From the NCBI GenBank assembly GCA_022818135.1, contig JAFMSR010000001.1, forward strand, positions 5,743,663 through 5,807,662: a stretch of DNA of 64,000 nucleotides, in the 5' to 3' direction. The notes below the pieces were generated by a model. It ran no database searches. It had not been told where the DNA came from and was given only the letters and a program-made list of their open reading frames with translations. This stretch comes from Saxidomus purpurata (Eukaryota; Mollusca; Bivalvia; Venerida; Veneridae). This document shows, one piece after another, positions 12,513-26,800 of this stretch; position 1 is the stretch's first letter; the number at the start of each line of letters is the position of its first letter. The position numbers and the translations under genes are program-made.

Positions 12513-13445
12513 ACTTTTCTAACGCTACCAGTCAGTAGCCTTTTCGCTATAACTTTAATACTACTGAAGATAATTAGATGGAATTTCCAAGGCAATTGAA
12601 TTAATATAAAATATACTAATTATTAGTAATAGATACAAATATAAAATCCAAAACTCTTCTACAATGTGTAGATTTTGTAATCTATTTGATGCACTCCGCA
12701 TTATACAAATTCGCAAAGTTAGCAAATTAATTCAATTGATAAAAACAAGAAGGTTTACTATAAGGTTTCTTAGATTGTAACCAATACAAAATAGATTTAA
12801 GAAATATGTATATTTTTAACTTCATTTTAGTATTTATTAACATAACGTTTTAGCTTTAGGTCCGGTGAACGGGATGATATTGATAGAATGTTCACCCTGT
12901 TAGCAGCTGGATTGACAGTTGTGTGACATGCAGTTTCGCATAGCACCTCATCCCGACTCAAGCATGTCCCTATTATTCCATAAATGCAAATGCGATTAAA
13001 AAGGCTTTCAGGATAAAGATGTTCATGAATTTTGACACTAGCAGTTTTTGGTTCACCCATATTCCCCAAACCAAAGTCTGAAAGAATCCCCATCAAATGA
13101 GGTATCACCAAAATTGTAGCGCCATGAAGTTTGCCAACAACGTGAAAAAAAATAAATACCCCTTTTTTAATGCAAAAAAAAGATAACTGTTTTAGTTCAT
13201 TGGTATTTAAAATAATAGTTTTAATAATTTGAAATAATTTTACAGTTAAAAATATTTTAGCGTTGTTACAGATTTTAATCATTGGCAAAATTTGCGAATT
13301 CGCTTCAATTTGCAGAATATTTTTGTTGTTAACTTTGAATAAAACAATGTCTTATATGTAACTCGAACTGACCTGAAAATTTCACCTAACATGTGCAATT
13401 TTAAAGTTCTTGCGAAAAGGCTACTGGTAGCGTTAGAAAAGTTGC
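12513..13445. mobile_element. Terminal-inverted-repeat element, about 930 bp
   Basis: The left end CAACTTTTCTAACGCTACC..GTAGCCTTTTCGC is mirrored at the right by GCGAAAAGGCTAC..GGTAGCGTTAGAAAAGTTG (13413-13445), with a 4-bp indel between arms. Copy A of the segmental duplication (near 4295) lacks it, which supports insertion. A 153-codon open frame on the minus strand (13288-12827) has no recognisable domain and may be chance. Confidence 0.75.
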
Positions 13446-14089
13446 TTAGTATATATCTGTGCGGAATAAACTGAAATAAATACTTTTTATTTATTGCATA
13501 GATTTTACTATTAGGATTGTGTAGGCCATACTAGAGAGCTATAACTGTCACTATAAAAAGGAATAAAAATAATTTCTTCTTTAAAATTGTTAGATTTGAT
13601 CAATAAACAAAAAGAAGTATATACCAATTTGACAACTATACAGCGCACAGTAGATCTATTTCCGTAATAAATCGTGCTCAATTAATCTCAAACAGAGTTT
13701 TATTGAATAGCACGATTGAAGAGAAATGATAAATTTTACTCATTTAATCGTATTTTACTTTTATCAAACATTATATACGGAATAAATCACAATTAATGTG
13801 AAATGGTGTATAATGACATCAGATTATTATCTATAAAATAAATTTCCTTACTCAGTCGTCTAAGCAACAGTATTCGTACCTGATAAAAAGTCAAGGCTTA
13901 TTGTAATCAATAAATTATTTGATTATATATCTGATTCTCTGATCCTATTGTGATGTTGTTATAATCGCAAAAGTAAATAATTTGTCGTCTGCATACTCCT
14001 GTTATGAAATCTAATTATACTAACGTGTTCTTAACAAATACCGGTATATATTGTCACGTCCTATATCTGCACTCTTTCTCCTGCCTATC

Positions 14090-14980
14090 TCTTTTCGGCT
14101 TCTTTTAAGATTACAAGATTTCACTCTAACCGGCTGATTTTAAGATGGCAAGATTCACCTCCCCTTGTTTCAGGGGGCACCACTCTGACAGACTTTCTAT
14201 AAGATGACATGTTTCAGAGGATATCACTCTAACCGGTTTATTTTAATGTTATAATATGGCAGGGGACATAATTCTTATCGACTTTAAATAAAAAGATTTA
14301 TTTCATTTGTTTAAGGGGACATCCCTTTTACAATCTTGTTAAAAGTCGTCAAAATAGGGTACATCAGTCTCAACATTTGTTTAAAAAACGCAAGTTATCT
14401 TGTGTTATGTTATGGGGTGCGTCATTTAAAAATTTGCAGTTTAGGGAATGATAAAACTTCAAACAGTGATAGAGCACAACCAGAGGAAGTGCACTGTTCA
14501 AGAACAATTTCTCTACCTTAACTAATTCTTGAATTAACCTTTGTCACATTTTTGTAAAGGGCATAACTTTTAAAGTATTAAAGGGAATTCGTTCAAATTG
14601 CGTACAATGAAAGAGGGCATTAAATGTAAGTGCATTGTCCAAGAACCAAAACTCATTTGTAAATTATCCATCCCCCTTTGTTACATTTTCCTACATTGCC
14701 TTATTTTTCATTATCTCCCTTCATTGAATTTTCTTGTCCGGAAGTATTAAAGGGAATTTATTGAAACTTCATACAGGGAAAGAGCACGATGAGAGGAGGT
14801 ACAGTGCACAAGAACCATACCTCTACCATGCCTATTTTTATAGATTATTGACGCCGCGAGGGATCGCGGCGTCAGTATTGAATAGGTTTCAATTTTGGAC
14901 CATGGGGTTGCATAATCAAATAGGGAGCAGCCACTTATTTTGTAAATTAAACTATGTTCTGTATGTATGAAAAATGACTT
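14090..14980. repeat. Diverged repeat tract with perfect hairpin
   Basis: 14090-14260 has short tandem pieces around CACTCTAACCGGCTGATTTTA. 14560-14830 holds diverged units (AAGTATTAAAGGGAATT, GAGGAGGTACAGTGCACAAG) related to the tandem family at 29735-30775. At 14849-14874 an 11-bp perfect stem TGACGCCGCGA / TCGCGGCGTCA has a 4-base loop. No gene was seen. Confidence 0.55.
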
Positions 14981-14999
14981 TTATGAATCTTAAATTGTA

Positions 15000-17817
15000 T
15001 TAGTCATTAAGAAAATAATAAAGTACAAAATACTTACGTCTTCTTCCCTTATTACAAAACTTTGGACACTTTAAGAGTTTTAATACTTTTCCACAAACTC
15101 GCAGACTACGGGTTTTTATAGCTTTGTTTACGGACCTTACGACCCGATTCACAAAGCTCAGAAAAAAGATTCGGAAGATGTTTTGCTATCTTAATCCCTC
15201 AGATAATAGAATACATGGCGCCAACGCAAAATCAAGAAAACCCATTTTATTACTACATATTGACTATAATATTGAAACTGTAAAGAAAACCGTTCACCCA
15301 ACTATGCAATAGTAGGGCCTAACGAATCCATTCCATCTTTGTAAATAAAAACATCCGCCAATGGTAGTTTGTAAAATGTATCGTCACGCATAATTAATCA
15401 TGTGGTTTCTTCTCTTTCCGCCTATTGCTAGAGTGTATACGCTTCGGGAATAGAAAGAAAGAATAACCACTTACCAGCTACAGGGAGGGAGGGGCTGGTT
15501 TCTGTTTTACAAATAGTTATTTTTACAATATTTGGACCCGGTGTAAATTTATTTGCCAGGTTTTTGCCTCTGCTTCCTATAAACCGACCTGTAGTCAGGA
15601 ATTGTGGGGGAGCCATGGTTTAAATAGTTTTGTCTATAAAAGCCAGTGTAAAATTAGCATCCGAAAATATTAATGTTGTGAAAAAGAGGTACACAAAGTT
15701 TAGTATTTGCTAGTTACTAATAAAAGTTTTTTTTATGAATCAGTTTCAAAACAAAAGCGAGGTATGATCTTTTGAGAAACCTGTCCAAGTCTGCTTCAAA
15801 ACTGCGCGGCTCTTCCTTGTTCATTTTCTTACATTTTCTTGTCTAGAGCTTGGCAATGAATACTAGTGCTATGCACAGGGGTATTCGTCACTTTACAGCT
15901 CTTGTTTAAAGATATTTCTTGTTTATATCTCAAACAATCAGAGAACTCGCGGCTAATTTTCAGTTACAACGTGCTGTTTCCGCATAGTTCATGCTACAAA
16001 ATGAAATGGACAGTAGATCGTCGTTGAGAGAATTTTAGTGATGTTTATTCTCCATCAGGTACAAACTACAGTGCTCAGCGCAGCCATGACGTCATTGTGG
16101 AAACAATTAACGCGGGATCCCATCTTAATTTAGCTCTTATTTCAAGTTTTCGTGATACCATCTAAATATAACACTCCTCTTTCGGGAAACATAGATTTTA
16201 CCGAAAATGTCGTCTGAACGTGACCTTCTATCGCCGACCTCAGATCCTCATAGCGGGAGTTTTCAAAACTCTGATATATATTGTACACGACACTCAAACT
16301 TAGTATGCTGATTGGTTATGACTAGCAGAACACCCCCACCTATATTGATGTCACAAGGTCAAAGGTCAAGGTCACCGTGACCTATACAGACGCGATGTTA
16401 TGCCCTTGTTTAACGGGAGATAATGCGTGCCATTGACAAAATCCTAGTTTTAAATGAAACAAATTTAAGCTTATAAGTTATTGTAAACAAATGCAAAACT
16501 ATCATTATTCGTGGTTTGGACCGTCTTGACAAACATCGTCGTTAGATGCAGGTCTATATCACGGGCGTCACCAGGGTTCTAATACACAACATGAATGGCC
16601 CAGTTGAGGAAGTAGGCCTATGTGGGAGGGGGTCTCCACCTGCTGGTGAGGATACGGGGAAATTACCCCGGGAAATTTTGGGTTTTTAGATTTTAAAGAA
16701 ACGTGGCATTTGACACATTTTGGCATATTCGTGCTGCAAAACGTATGATAAAATAGGTACTTATAATGTTTAATGAGTCAATAGTTGGTTCCCTCTAGCA
16801 TGTCTCATGCAAGACTGAAGTACTCACCTGTCATAAGTCGAAACTGTGCCGATCCCTCCAAACACGTTTTCAGAGTGTAAAATTAATCACAACATACTTT
16901 AAGTCTAGATCACGAAAAGGCAGTCCACCGCAACCTCATGTGCACCACCTTCCTGCACGTAGCCGTGCTCTCTTATGTACATCTAACGCTACGTTTCCAT
17001 TTACACACGAGGAGCTCAGGGCAACAGATGAAGAAAAAAATGTTCAAACTCTACGCCTATATATTGCATTTACTGAGTACGGCTGAATAGTCATGTTTTG
17101 CTGAACGTTAACTTAATGTCAGGGCCTCATTTAAAATATATGGTGGAGCACCGAGTTCATGATCAGTCGTAGTACTATGGGACCGGATGGTATTTTCCGA
17201 AAGATTACTTCCTATGAAACTGAAACTCGAATAATTCCCTAAGCGTGCGATCTTTAATCGACATTACCTTCACTTCACCTTAAATACGTGTAGCTATGTA
17301 CCTATAGGCTACACTTGTCCTAGCTACGGATGCAAATTATGTGGAATAATACATAATGTAATTATAACATCATGGCATGACAAATCTTTTGAATAAATGT
17401 ATTTTTGAAGAGAAAAAATACTGATGAATATTAGATCTACAATTGTAAATGTTTCGAAAAATTACATGTTATGGGTTTCTAAACAAAAACCCGATTTACA
17501 AGTAACTGAAGTTGTAAAATAGCTGTACATTGCAGAGCGCATGAATATACGATAATTTTATTTGACTATGTAAAATAATTTGTTTTCGAATGTACATGTT
17601 AAACATTGAAAGAAATATTTAGATATTTATTTCTTTTTATTTTTTATTTCAGTTATTGAAATGATTGAGTTTTGTTAACACTTTCCTGCTTTTGGCACTT
17701 GAAGAACTACTTTACGCAGTTGTATTTTGTGACCTAGTTATTCGGCACTACGGTGTTTACCACTGGTTACGCATCTTCGAAAAGACTGCAAAAATTTGAC
17801 AAAAACAAAGCGAAAGC
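15000..17817. other. Upstream region of the CoREST gene
   Basis: No coding exon was recognised. It must contain the promoter and 5' untranslated sequence of the CoREST gene, but no TATA box or start site can be placed. A CRE-like TGACGTCA lies at about 16087, and a nuclear-receptor-like cluster lies at 16350-16382. Confidence 0.5.
16350..16382. promoter_or_regulatory. Direct-repeat and palindromic AGGTCA sites
   Basis: The sequence reads AGGTCAAAGGTCA (a DR1 arrangement) followed at once by AGGTCACCGTGACCT, which fits the consensus oestrogen-response palindrome AGGTCAnnnTGACCT. It lies about 1.45 kb upstream of the CoREST start codon. The same words occur in the TGACC-rich repeat families of this window, so a repeat origin is likely. 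Function is untested. Confidence 0.4.
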
Positions 17818-20800
17818 ATGGTCATGGCTGACAGATATGTCGAAGATATTCGAAATGGAAGGAGATATCGCGGTGCAAGCCCTTCGAATGGATTTTCAGA
17901 GGACAGTAGTGACGAGGAAGAACGTGGTAGGTTTGCGCAGCACTACGCGGATGTTGATCTCTTGTATTTTCAGCCGAATCATGTATAGAAACAATGCTAC
18001 TAATTAATTTTCTTTTATGCCTTTCTCAACATTAAATTATTAATTTGTTTCAATTTCAGGTGGTGGTGGAATGCGCGTTGGAAATGATTTTCAAGTTAAA
18101 GTGCCAGCATTTGACCCAGGTAAAGGAATGGCACCTCAGAAGGGCCTCTCTTTCATTATCCGAAACAAGGCAGAGGTTTTCTGAACAGTTGGAATAATAT
18201 TTTGACGCAAATGATTAAGAAACTCAATTTAATTTGTTTTGCAAAATGATCACCAATAGGACCAGATATAAATTCGTATTTTAACTAAATAATCGTTTAT
18301 GGTTGTCTTTACAAGGGAGACAACTTCAGATCGGAGTTGAGGTTTCAAACTACGGTGACGGCTGGACAGAGGGGTTTCAGAGAGCAAATAGCTCATATTT
18401 TGTTTTCTTGAGTTATTGTCTACTCAATCAAGACAGTAATATTGAAATTAAAATTAAAGTGCTGTCCCTCTGCATCTTACATGTCTTAAGTTTTTGAGAT
18501 CTTACAAGATTGGTTTTTACAAATATTCTTTATATTTTAATTGATAGACACAAGTCCTTGAAACTTGAATTTCTTGTAATTACTGCTTGCTTGGTTTTTG
18601 ACCAGTCTAGCACAGAATGACCTGATAGTGGCGGTAATGAGAAATGCTGCTGACAGGTTCAAACCTGTGACCTCGATCGAGGTTAGAAGACTGACGCATT
18701 GCTAAGGGTACACTAATATTTAAGTATTTAGGGAATCCAGAACTCTGTTGGTAACATGTGTGGTTTGACACCTCATTTTTTTAAGCAATTTCATTTAAAT
18801 GGTATGGTATAAAGGCATAAGGGGAGCGGTGGTGTAGAGGTTTAGGTGTCTGCCGCTCATCCATGAGGTTGCGGGTTCGAGCCCCTCCCAGGTCACGACC
18901 GTACCTCCTCATATGACGCCAGTACTGGTTTTTCCAGGAAGTGGACTCGAGAGTGACTCGGTAAGCTGCAAGCTTTCTTCACAATCAAGCTAAAATAAAT
19001 TAGTATAAACTATCTGATTTGATGTACACTGTAGCTGTGTATAATGATATTTGGGTCAAGAGGTCATGGTCATTGGTAACCTAATTAATTTGGCTTTGCA
19101 GTGTAGCCCCTTTCATAGATCCGACATTTCATTATTGTCATACTTTCAATCAACTCTAAAATGTCAGCCTGTAAACTCGGTTTGCCTTTGAAGTAGAAAC
19201 AGTTAGGCTAGGTCATTGTGCCTCTGTATCAAAAATTTGTTTGTGCTTCATGTAGATTTTTTTTTTAATTGCTGTTGATTTGATGGTAAACGGGGCCTGG
19301 CTATAAACGCTTGCTAATATTTTCATCATTTCCAAAAGCCTTTGTAGAATTTTCACAAAGGCTTAGCTTAGAATGAGTCATCAGTACAAAGTTTATCTTT
19401 GAATATAATCCAGGGTCATTCAACCTACATGTATAAACGAAACAACTTGCTCAAAATGTAGATCGGTAGAATATTTAGGTCAAAGGTCAATTTGTAGAGG
19501 TTTGTAATGTTATTGTGGCAGAATACATCTTGGTCAGAAGGTTTTAAAAGATTATAGGCTTCGACTCTTGGTCTTTTTAGCTCACCTGTCTTCGCCATGG
19601 TGAGCTTTTTTAATGGATGATTGTCCATGGTCCGTCAACATTTGGTTCAAACGACATCTCCTCTGAAACAACAATGCCGATGTTGATAAAACTATACAGG
19701 GATGTTCATTGCATGAAGCTCTACCAAAATTGTTCAAAGAATTCCATTCCCTGCAGAACTCTAGTTGCTATGGCAACAAATAGGAAAACAATTAAAAATC
19801 AACTTTTCTGAAACCACAAGGCCTAGAGCTTAGATATTTGGCACGTAGCATTGTCTAGTGGACCTGTACCAAGATTGTTCAAATTATGACCCCCGGATCA
19901 AAATTGACCCCGCTCGGGTGGTCACTTGGTTTTACATAGGCTTGTATAGGAAAAACTTTAAAAATCATCTTCTCTGAAATCACATGGCCTAGAGCTTAGA
20001 TATTTGGCATGTAGCATTGTCTAGTGGACCTGTACCAAGATTGTTCAAATTATGACTCCGGGGTCAAATTTGACCCTGCCCAGGGGTCACTTGGTTTTAC
20101 ATAGGCTTATATTGGAAAACTTTAAAAATCTTCTTCTCTGAAACCATAGGGCCTAGAGCTGAGATATTTGGCGTGTAGTCTTTCCTAGTGGACCTCTACC
20201 AAGTTTGTTCAAATCATGACCCCTAGGTCAAAACTGACCCAGCTTGAGGGGGGGGGGTGTCTGTTGATTTTACATAGGAAAAAATCTTCATCTCTGAAAC
20301 CACAAGGCCTAGAACTTAGATATTTAGCATGTAGCATTGCCTTGTGGACCTTTACCAAGATTGTTCAAATCATAACCCCCGGTTGAAAATTAACCCATCT
20401 CTGGAGGGAGGGGGGTCACTTGATTTCGCATAGGCTTATATAATGGACCTCTATGAATTATATCAAAGTCCTGACCCCTTGTATTATTGCCAACTGATAT
20501 ACACAGGTGAGCGATATAGGGCCATCTTGGCCCTCTTGTTATAACTACATAGCCAAGTAATCTGTTATTTTTTCCTAAAAACTATATCTACTTTTCGTCT
20601 ACTTCTGAAGTCTACACAACCATGTGACATCTGATTATAGATGCTGAACTTGAAGTGATCTTTTGAAAATCCATAATATAAGCTGACATTGCTTTCTCTT
20701 GTTTTAGATGCAAAACCAGAGAACAAAGCTGATGCCATTTTGGTCTGGGCACCATGTCCTGATTTGAGAGATGCAAAAAGTAAGTAAGCATGTAGCGTTG

Positions 20801-23800
20801 TTATACTCAGAAAAATTAAATGGAGAGATCATGTACTGGAAATGACTGTCAGCTATAATAACAGTATCTTGGCTATCTCACGACTGCTGTACAAGAACAT
20901 CACATTGTCTGGTTTGTGGTTGGTAAGTTTCCTCCCAAACAAAAGGTAAAGTGATATACATTGTACTGATTTCATGCTTTCTGCATGTCACAAGAGATGT
21001 CTGATCAGTAACTAGGAATGGATTAAATGAAGTGTCCTTGATATTGGTATAGTGGTCAGCGAAATTGAATTTGGGCCTTATAGGGCAAAGGTAACTTCAC
21101 GATATCCTCAACGATCAAAACTATGTACCCATCAGTAAGTAAAGAAAGGCGTGTTGAAAGGTCCCTAAACTGACTTATGTGACACGACAATGTATAAATT
21201 CATAAGTCAAAGTGGTCCAGTTTTTAACTCACCTTGGCACAGTGCTGAATGTGAACTATTGTGATCACTCTGTGTCCAGTCTGCTTTGTCAACAATTCAG
21301 TTGTGCAAGCAATAGAAACTGCGGTTTTCATGAAATCATCAAACTAGAATGTTTGTCTTGCTATAAAATGGATCATGTAGGGTCAAAAACTAGGTCACAG
21401 GGTCAGATCATAAAAAACCTTGTGCACATAAGTGAGACTGCATTTTGAACTGTTGGTTAGAATGTTGGTCTTGGTGAATTTTAGGTCGAGCTTGAAACTG
21501 GGTCATTTGCAGTGGGGTCAAAAACTAGGTCACCAGGTCAGATTATAGAAAAAACTTTGTGCATGCAAATCAATAGACTGTATTTTGTACCCAATCACTC
21601 TGAATGTTGGTCAGAATATTTTTCATGGTGAAATCTAGGTTGGAATTGAAACTAGGTCAGGTGGCATTAAAAACTAAGTCATCGGGTCAGATCATAGAAA
21701 AACCTTATGAACGCCAGTAAGACTTCATTTTGTAACCCAGTCATCATGAATGTTGGCCAAATTGAATTCTAGGTCTAGTTTGAAACTGGGTCATGTGGGG
21801 TCTAAAATTAGGTCACCAAGTCAAATCATAGAAGCTTGGGCATCAAATATTCTGCATTTTGTATCCAATCAGCATGAATATTAGTCCAACTGTTGACAGT
21901 ATGTGCTTTTTAGGTTGAGTTAGAAACTGGGTCAAGTAGGGTAATAAAATAGGTCACCAGGTCAGACCATAGAAAAACCTTGTGCATGCAATAGAGACAG
22001 CATTTTGAAGCCAATCATTAATAATAAATTTATTGATATTGGTCAGAATGTTTATCTACATGATGAATTCAAGTCAAGTTTGAAACTGGGTCACATGTGG
22101 TCAAAAACTAAGTAGCCAGGTCAAGTCATTAAAAAACTTTGTTTTTGAAGCATCAGTAATGAAATATGGCCTATATGTACAGTTTTTCAATCAGATTTCA
22201 AAATTGTCTTGGTCTTACGAGAATGATTTGAAACTTACTGTTTCGTTGAAGTTTTAAGTGGAAGCAGCATGCTATGTGAAGTGAGTAAAAATGGTCCATG
22301 ACTCTTTAATAAGGGAATTTGCCAAGTATGTCTTTGTATGTACAATGTACAATAAATACAGACGTTTAAAGGCGACAGTCATGTGATATACTTACTTCTA
22401 AATTTGCAGTTGATGAATACTTGCACATTGCCAAAGAAAAACATGGATACAACATGGAACAGGTGAATTGCTAAGCTCTTGTCTTGTTGATTAACAGCTG
22501 TGTTTGGTACAAAAATAATTCATATTTCGAATATGAGGTCAGATTAACGTCTCTCTTCTTTTGGCTTGAAATGCTGAAAACTCTTATGTAATGTCATGTT
22601 GCCCGTCATTTTACAAATGTAGGTGTTCTTTGGCCAGTTCAGTGCCTTGTAGACTTACAATAATTACTAGTTGTTCAGGTACAGTTTAATAGCTGAGAAA
22701 TTAAATGTACCTTTATATTTCAGCAGTCAAGCTTATAAATATAGCAAAAGAAACCACAACAGTGTTTTTTTCAAAATCAAAGTCATGTATCAAACCAGTT
22801 AAAATCATTGGTATAAACTGAAAAACTGTATTTACAGGCACTTGGAATGTTATTTTGGCATAAGCACAATATTGAGAAAGCTCTTGCTGACCTACCTAAC
22901 TTCACACCATTCCCAGATGAATGGACGGTTGAGGATAAGGTTTTATTTGAGCAAGCCTTCAGTTTCCATGGTAAAAGTTTCCACAGAATTAGACAGATGG
23001 TAAGTGAGAGGAACATTAATATCTCGACCAACTTGTTCATAATTTTTCATGCCTGTTTTAATACCAAGTTTTATTGAGTCCGTGCAATCTGATTATGATC
23101 TGCACTGTTCGCTCTTCAGTCAATCAATTTTTTTATGGGTATCTGTTTGAATTTATAAGTACCAGTAATTGTGACATCCAAATTTGCCATTTCCAATAAG
23201 TCCATTTAAGGATATACCAGGGGATCCATATATCATTTCTGGTCATTTTTTTGGTTTTAACATAATCTAAATGCCTTTACTATTTTCTATCGCCACAATA
23301 AAAACTATTTTTCTAAGTAATTTAGAAATATGTGTTTTATCTGCATTATTCTGGTGTAGCAGTAAATAAGTGCTCTGTTTGATTTAACATCTGCCTGAAA
23401 AGGTCATTAATTTTCTCAAGGGGATACATTTTGAGGGAAAGTTTCCAATGAAATTCGTTCGAGGTAATAACAATGATTTGACCTGTCTTAGTGGGGTCAA
23501 TGTTTAGAACCAGTTGGTAACTTGCAGGACTTATCAACAATAGTTATTAGTAACTTATACCTGCTATAAATGCTAAATGAATTTATGAAAATGTTATGTG
23601 TGTGTTTCCAATTAGAACTTTGAATCTCTCACAAGCATGTTTTGTGTAATTATTAGATCAAGCTTATTAATATCCCATTGGTAACTTTCAAGCTGCCCTT
23701 TCAAACATGTAGGATGTCATATACTGGCCGGTCCAGATGTAGAATCATAGTACATCAATTAAAATCATCTGTCACTCTCTCTACTAATTGATCTGGCATC

Positions 23801-26800
23801 AGAAGATAATTAATTAGAAACAACTCTAGCAGGCATGACTAAATTGTATTCATCACTTGGTCATACTATCACCACCAAACCTACAAAACATTATAAATAC
23901 AAATGTATCATAATGTGTTCGCCATAAAAAACATCCAAAACAGCTAGGAAGTATTGATTGAAGCATACACATAGCTTGATACTAATATTTTCTATTAAAT
24001 GTCATTGACAAACATTCTTTTCAATCTTTTTATCGGCTATTAATTTATGCCTGCAGAGTGTGCACTTTAGTAGCCAGTACCACCTGGTAGCACATGTACA
24101 CGTAAGTATGTATCTCTGAAGGGTATTATTTTTCAGCAAGTATTGTCATATTGTAGCAATACAAACATTAAATTTTTACCATTAAATATTTAATGTACTT
24201 TTCTTTAAAAAAGCTTTATATGGCATTTTTATCATTAAAAAGTTTGGTACTTACCCCATTACAGACATTTTCTCTTTTAGCTGTACTTTTTATTACTATT
24301 AAGCTGTTCAAACTGAGGTGTCCAGCATTGGTAGATTACTAAGAATTTTTGTTAAAATCTCATTAATATTCATAGAAATAAACACGGTTTTAACAAAATG
24401 CAGTACCATAAGCTCTTTAGCTCGGTCAGTGTAAAGGAGGAGGCGGTGCTTTTATACTTTATGGGTGTAAGTGGGAGGTTTTGTTCAGATTCCATTTTTC
24501 TTCATTTTCCAGAAGTGCAGTCACAGATTTGTAGACAATGTTCAGATTGATTCAAATCCAGCAATTCTGGATCAAAATGCACATAACTTGACAGGGGGAC
24601 TGTTTGATGTGTGAACTTAAAAAGAGTGTCTCAGAATTTTGATAAAAGATTCCATTCAAACTTTATGACCCTTTTGGCATAGGTGGTACATGAAAATGCC
24701 AGTACAAAATTTGATTTTACTAAAACTTTTTCCCTAGGGGAAATAAATTAAATCCAAGATACCCTTTTGTAAATCATACCTTGTAGATGCCTCGCAGGAA
24801 AATTTGACCACCCATGTTGAATAATGGAAGAGTTGAATCACATTTTATAAAAACACAAAATATGCATTTGCGCAAATATAAAAAATAAGAATAAAAAGCC
24901 ATTACATAGTTGAAAAGGAAATTTCATAAGCTTTAAAATGATATGCAGCTTGCCTATACTTCCTTTTATAAGGAAGATACAATCGGCATCAGTTCAACAC
25001 CCCCTGGTATATCCTTAAAAATTTCTTGATAAATGTTTACAAAGAAGCTGTGAAAGTATGATTTCCTTTGAAATTTTATGTGTTACACACGGTTACAGTT
25101 TTGCTTACCGTGTTTGTGCACTGCTTGCTCATGACTTATATCTGTGAATATTGAATGTTTCTAGCTACATGTTCCTAGCTAAATGTTTCAGTTGCCTGAC
25201 AAGTCTATAGCTTCTCTAGTGAAGTACTACTACTCCTGGAAGAAAACACGTTCTAGAGTCAGCTTAATGGACAGACAGGCAAAGAAGTTTACTATAAAAG
25301 GAGATGGTGATAAAGTGTGAGTAATACTTTATCAACTTTTGATTTGTATTACAGTGCTGGGACATCAACTGTGAGCTTATATTTAAGATAGAATACTAAT
25401 TTTCATGGAATATCTGTATTTGCATTGATTCTGTGTTGACATAAAGTTGATAAATTAATCCAAAAATTTGACACAAATAGTATCCTTTTCTAATAAGCAG
25501 CTAAAATTATTCTATTTTTTCTTATTTGGAAAATTTATATGATGTATTACGATTGTCTGCAAGTCAGTCACATACTGTCAAGGACTTCAGTAATTTGCAT
25601 TTCAGTTCTATGCTGTTCAATTTTTAGTTAACTTGCAGTCAGTAAATTTTTTTTCAGAAATATCTTCTTTTTACCAAACTGAACCAATAAGTTGAAAAGC
25701 TGAAAGAATTACATTTATTTGTCTGCATAAAAAGATAGTTTCATGGTCAAATTATGAATCATACTTTTTTGGCATTTCAGAGATGAAGATTCTGAGAATG
25801 GCAGCAAGAATAATTCTGATACTGAGGAGAACAAAGAAGAAGCTGTAAGCATACTCCGTATTAACACTGCATTAGGATTATTTTTACATGAAGTGTTTTA
25901 TCTGAAATGAACGGTAATGTAGAAAGAAAGAAGATGGTTAAAGCAAAAAGGCATAAATGAGTCCTTTGGTATTTTGAATGCCCCCCGAGAGAAGTAGATG
26001 CTTACATATGTTTACTGGCTCAGGTAAATGATCTAGGGACAACTAAGTTTTAGTCGTTACACTGTCAAATGTTTAAAATGGACTTGTTCCTCTTTCAATT
26101 TTAACAGAACCATTAATAGTTCAAATGGATGCTGATTGAAGTTTGTGGACGGAGTAGTCAACAAGGCAGAGCATGATCAGAATGTATGAATGTGCTGGCT
26201 GATCATGCATGATCTGCACTGGTAACAGCTGCGAAATTGCTTGCCACCAACAGTGTATGAGTGAAGTAGTTTTTAGGCAATTCTGAAGGAAGTGCATCAC
26301 ATTTAAGAATTCAAAAGCACTGTTTAATGAATGTTTAGACATGGAGATAGTTGTAACGGGAACTGAAACTTTAACTTTTTGCATACTGCTGTGAAATACA
26401 TTTGACTCTACTAGATATCTCAAACTAACCCTGTACTTGCAATTTCCGTTTAAGTCCAGAAAGATGACAACGCCCCTTCAAAATTCCGTCTTTATGTATC
26501 TACCCATTTAACTCCTTTTAAGACAAAAGGATTATTTGACACGTACCAGTATTGGATGTGTGTAAGGGTTATTTTAGTCCCGTTTCAAGCTCAAATTCAC
26601 AGTGTATTGTCACCTTTGCTTTAAGTGATCAATATGCCGTCACCTTGGGTAAATGCCAAGGAGACTTGTTATGCCAATTTACACCTAGCGTAATGATTGT
26701 TGTTTATTTTACATGGATTGACTTTAGTTGGACTTACTTTAATTGCCTTGTATTTAATGATGAAAAATGCAGTAATTACTTTTAAAGACTTTATTCATTA

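Larger units (their letters stand above)
10535..14085. repeat. Segmental duplication, copy B
   Basis: Direct-orientation counterpart of 1-6890, about 10.5 kb downstream of it. It lacks the LINE and the 4955-5755 element of copy A, but holds two insertions of its own, at 10975-11885 and 12513-13445. Confidence 0.75.
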
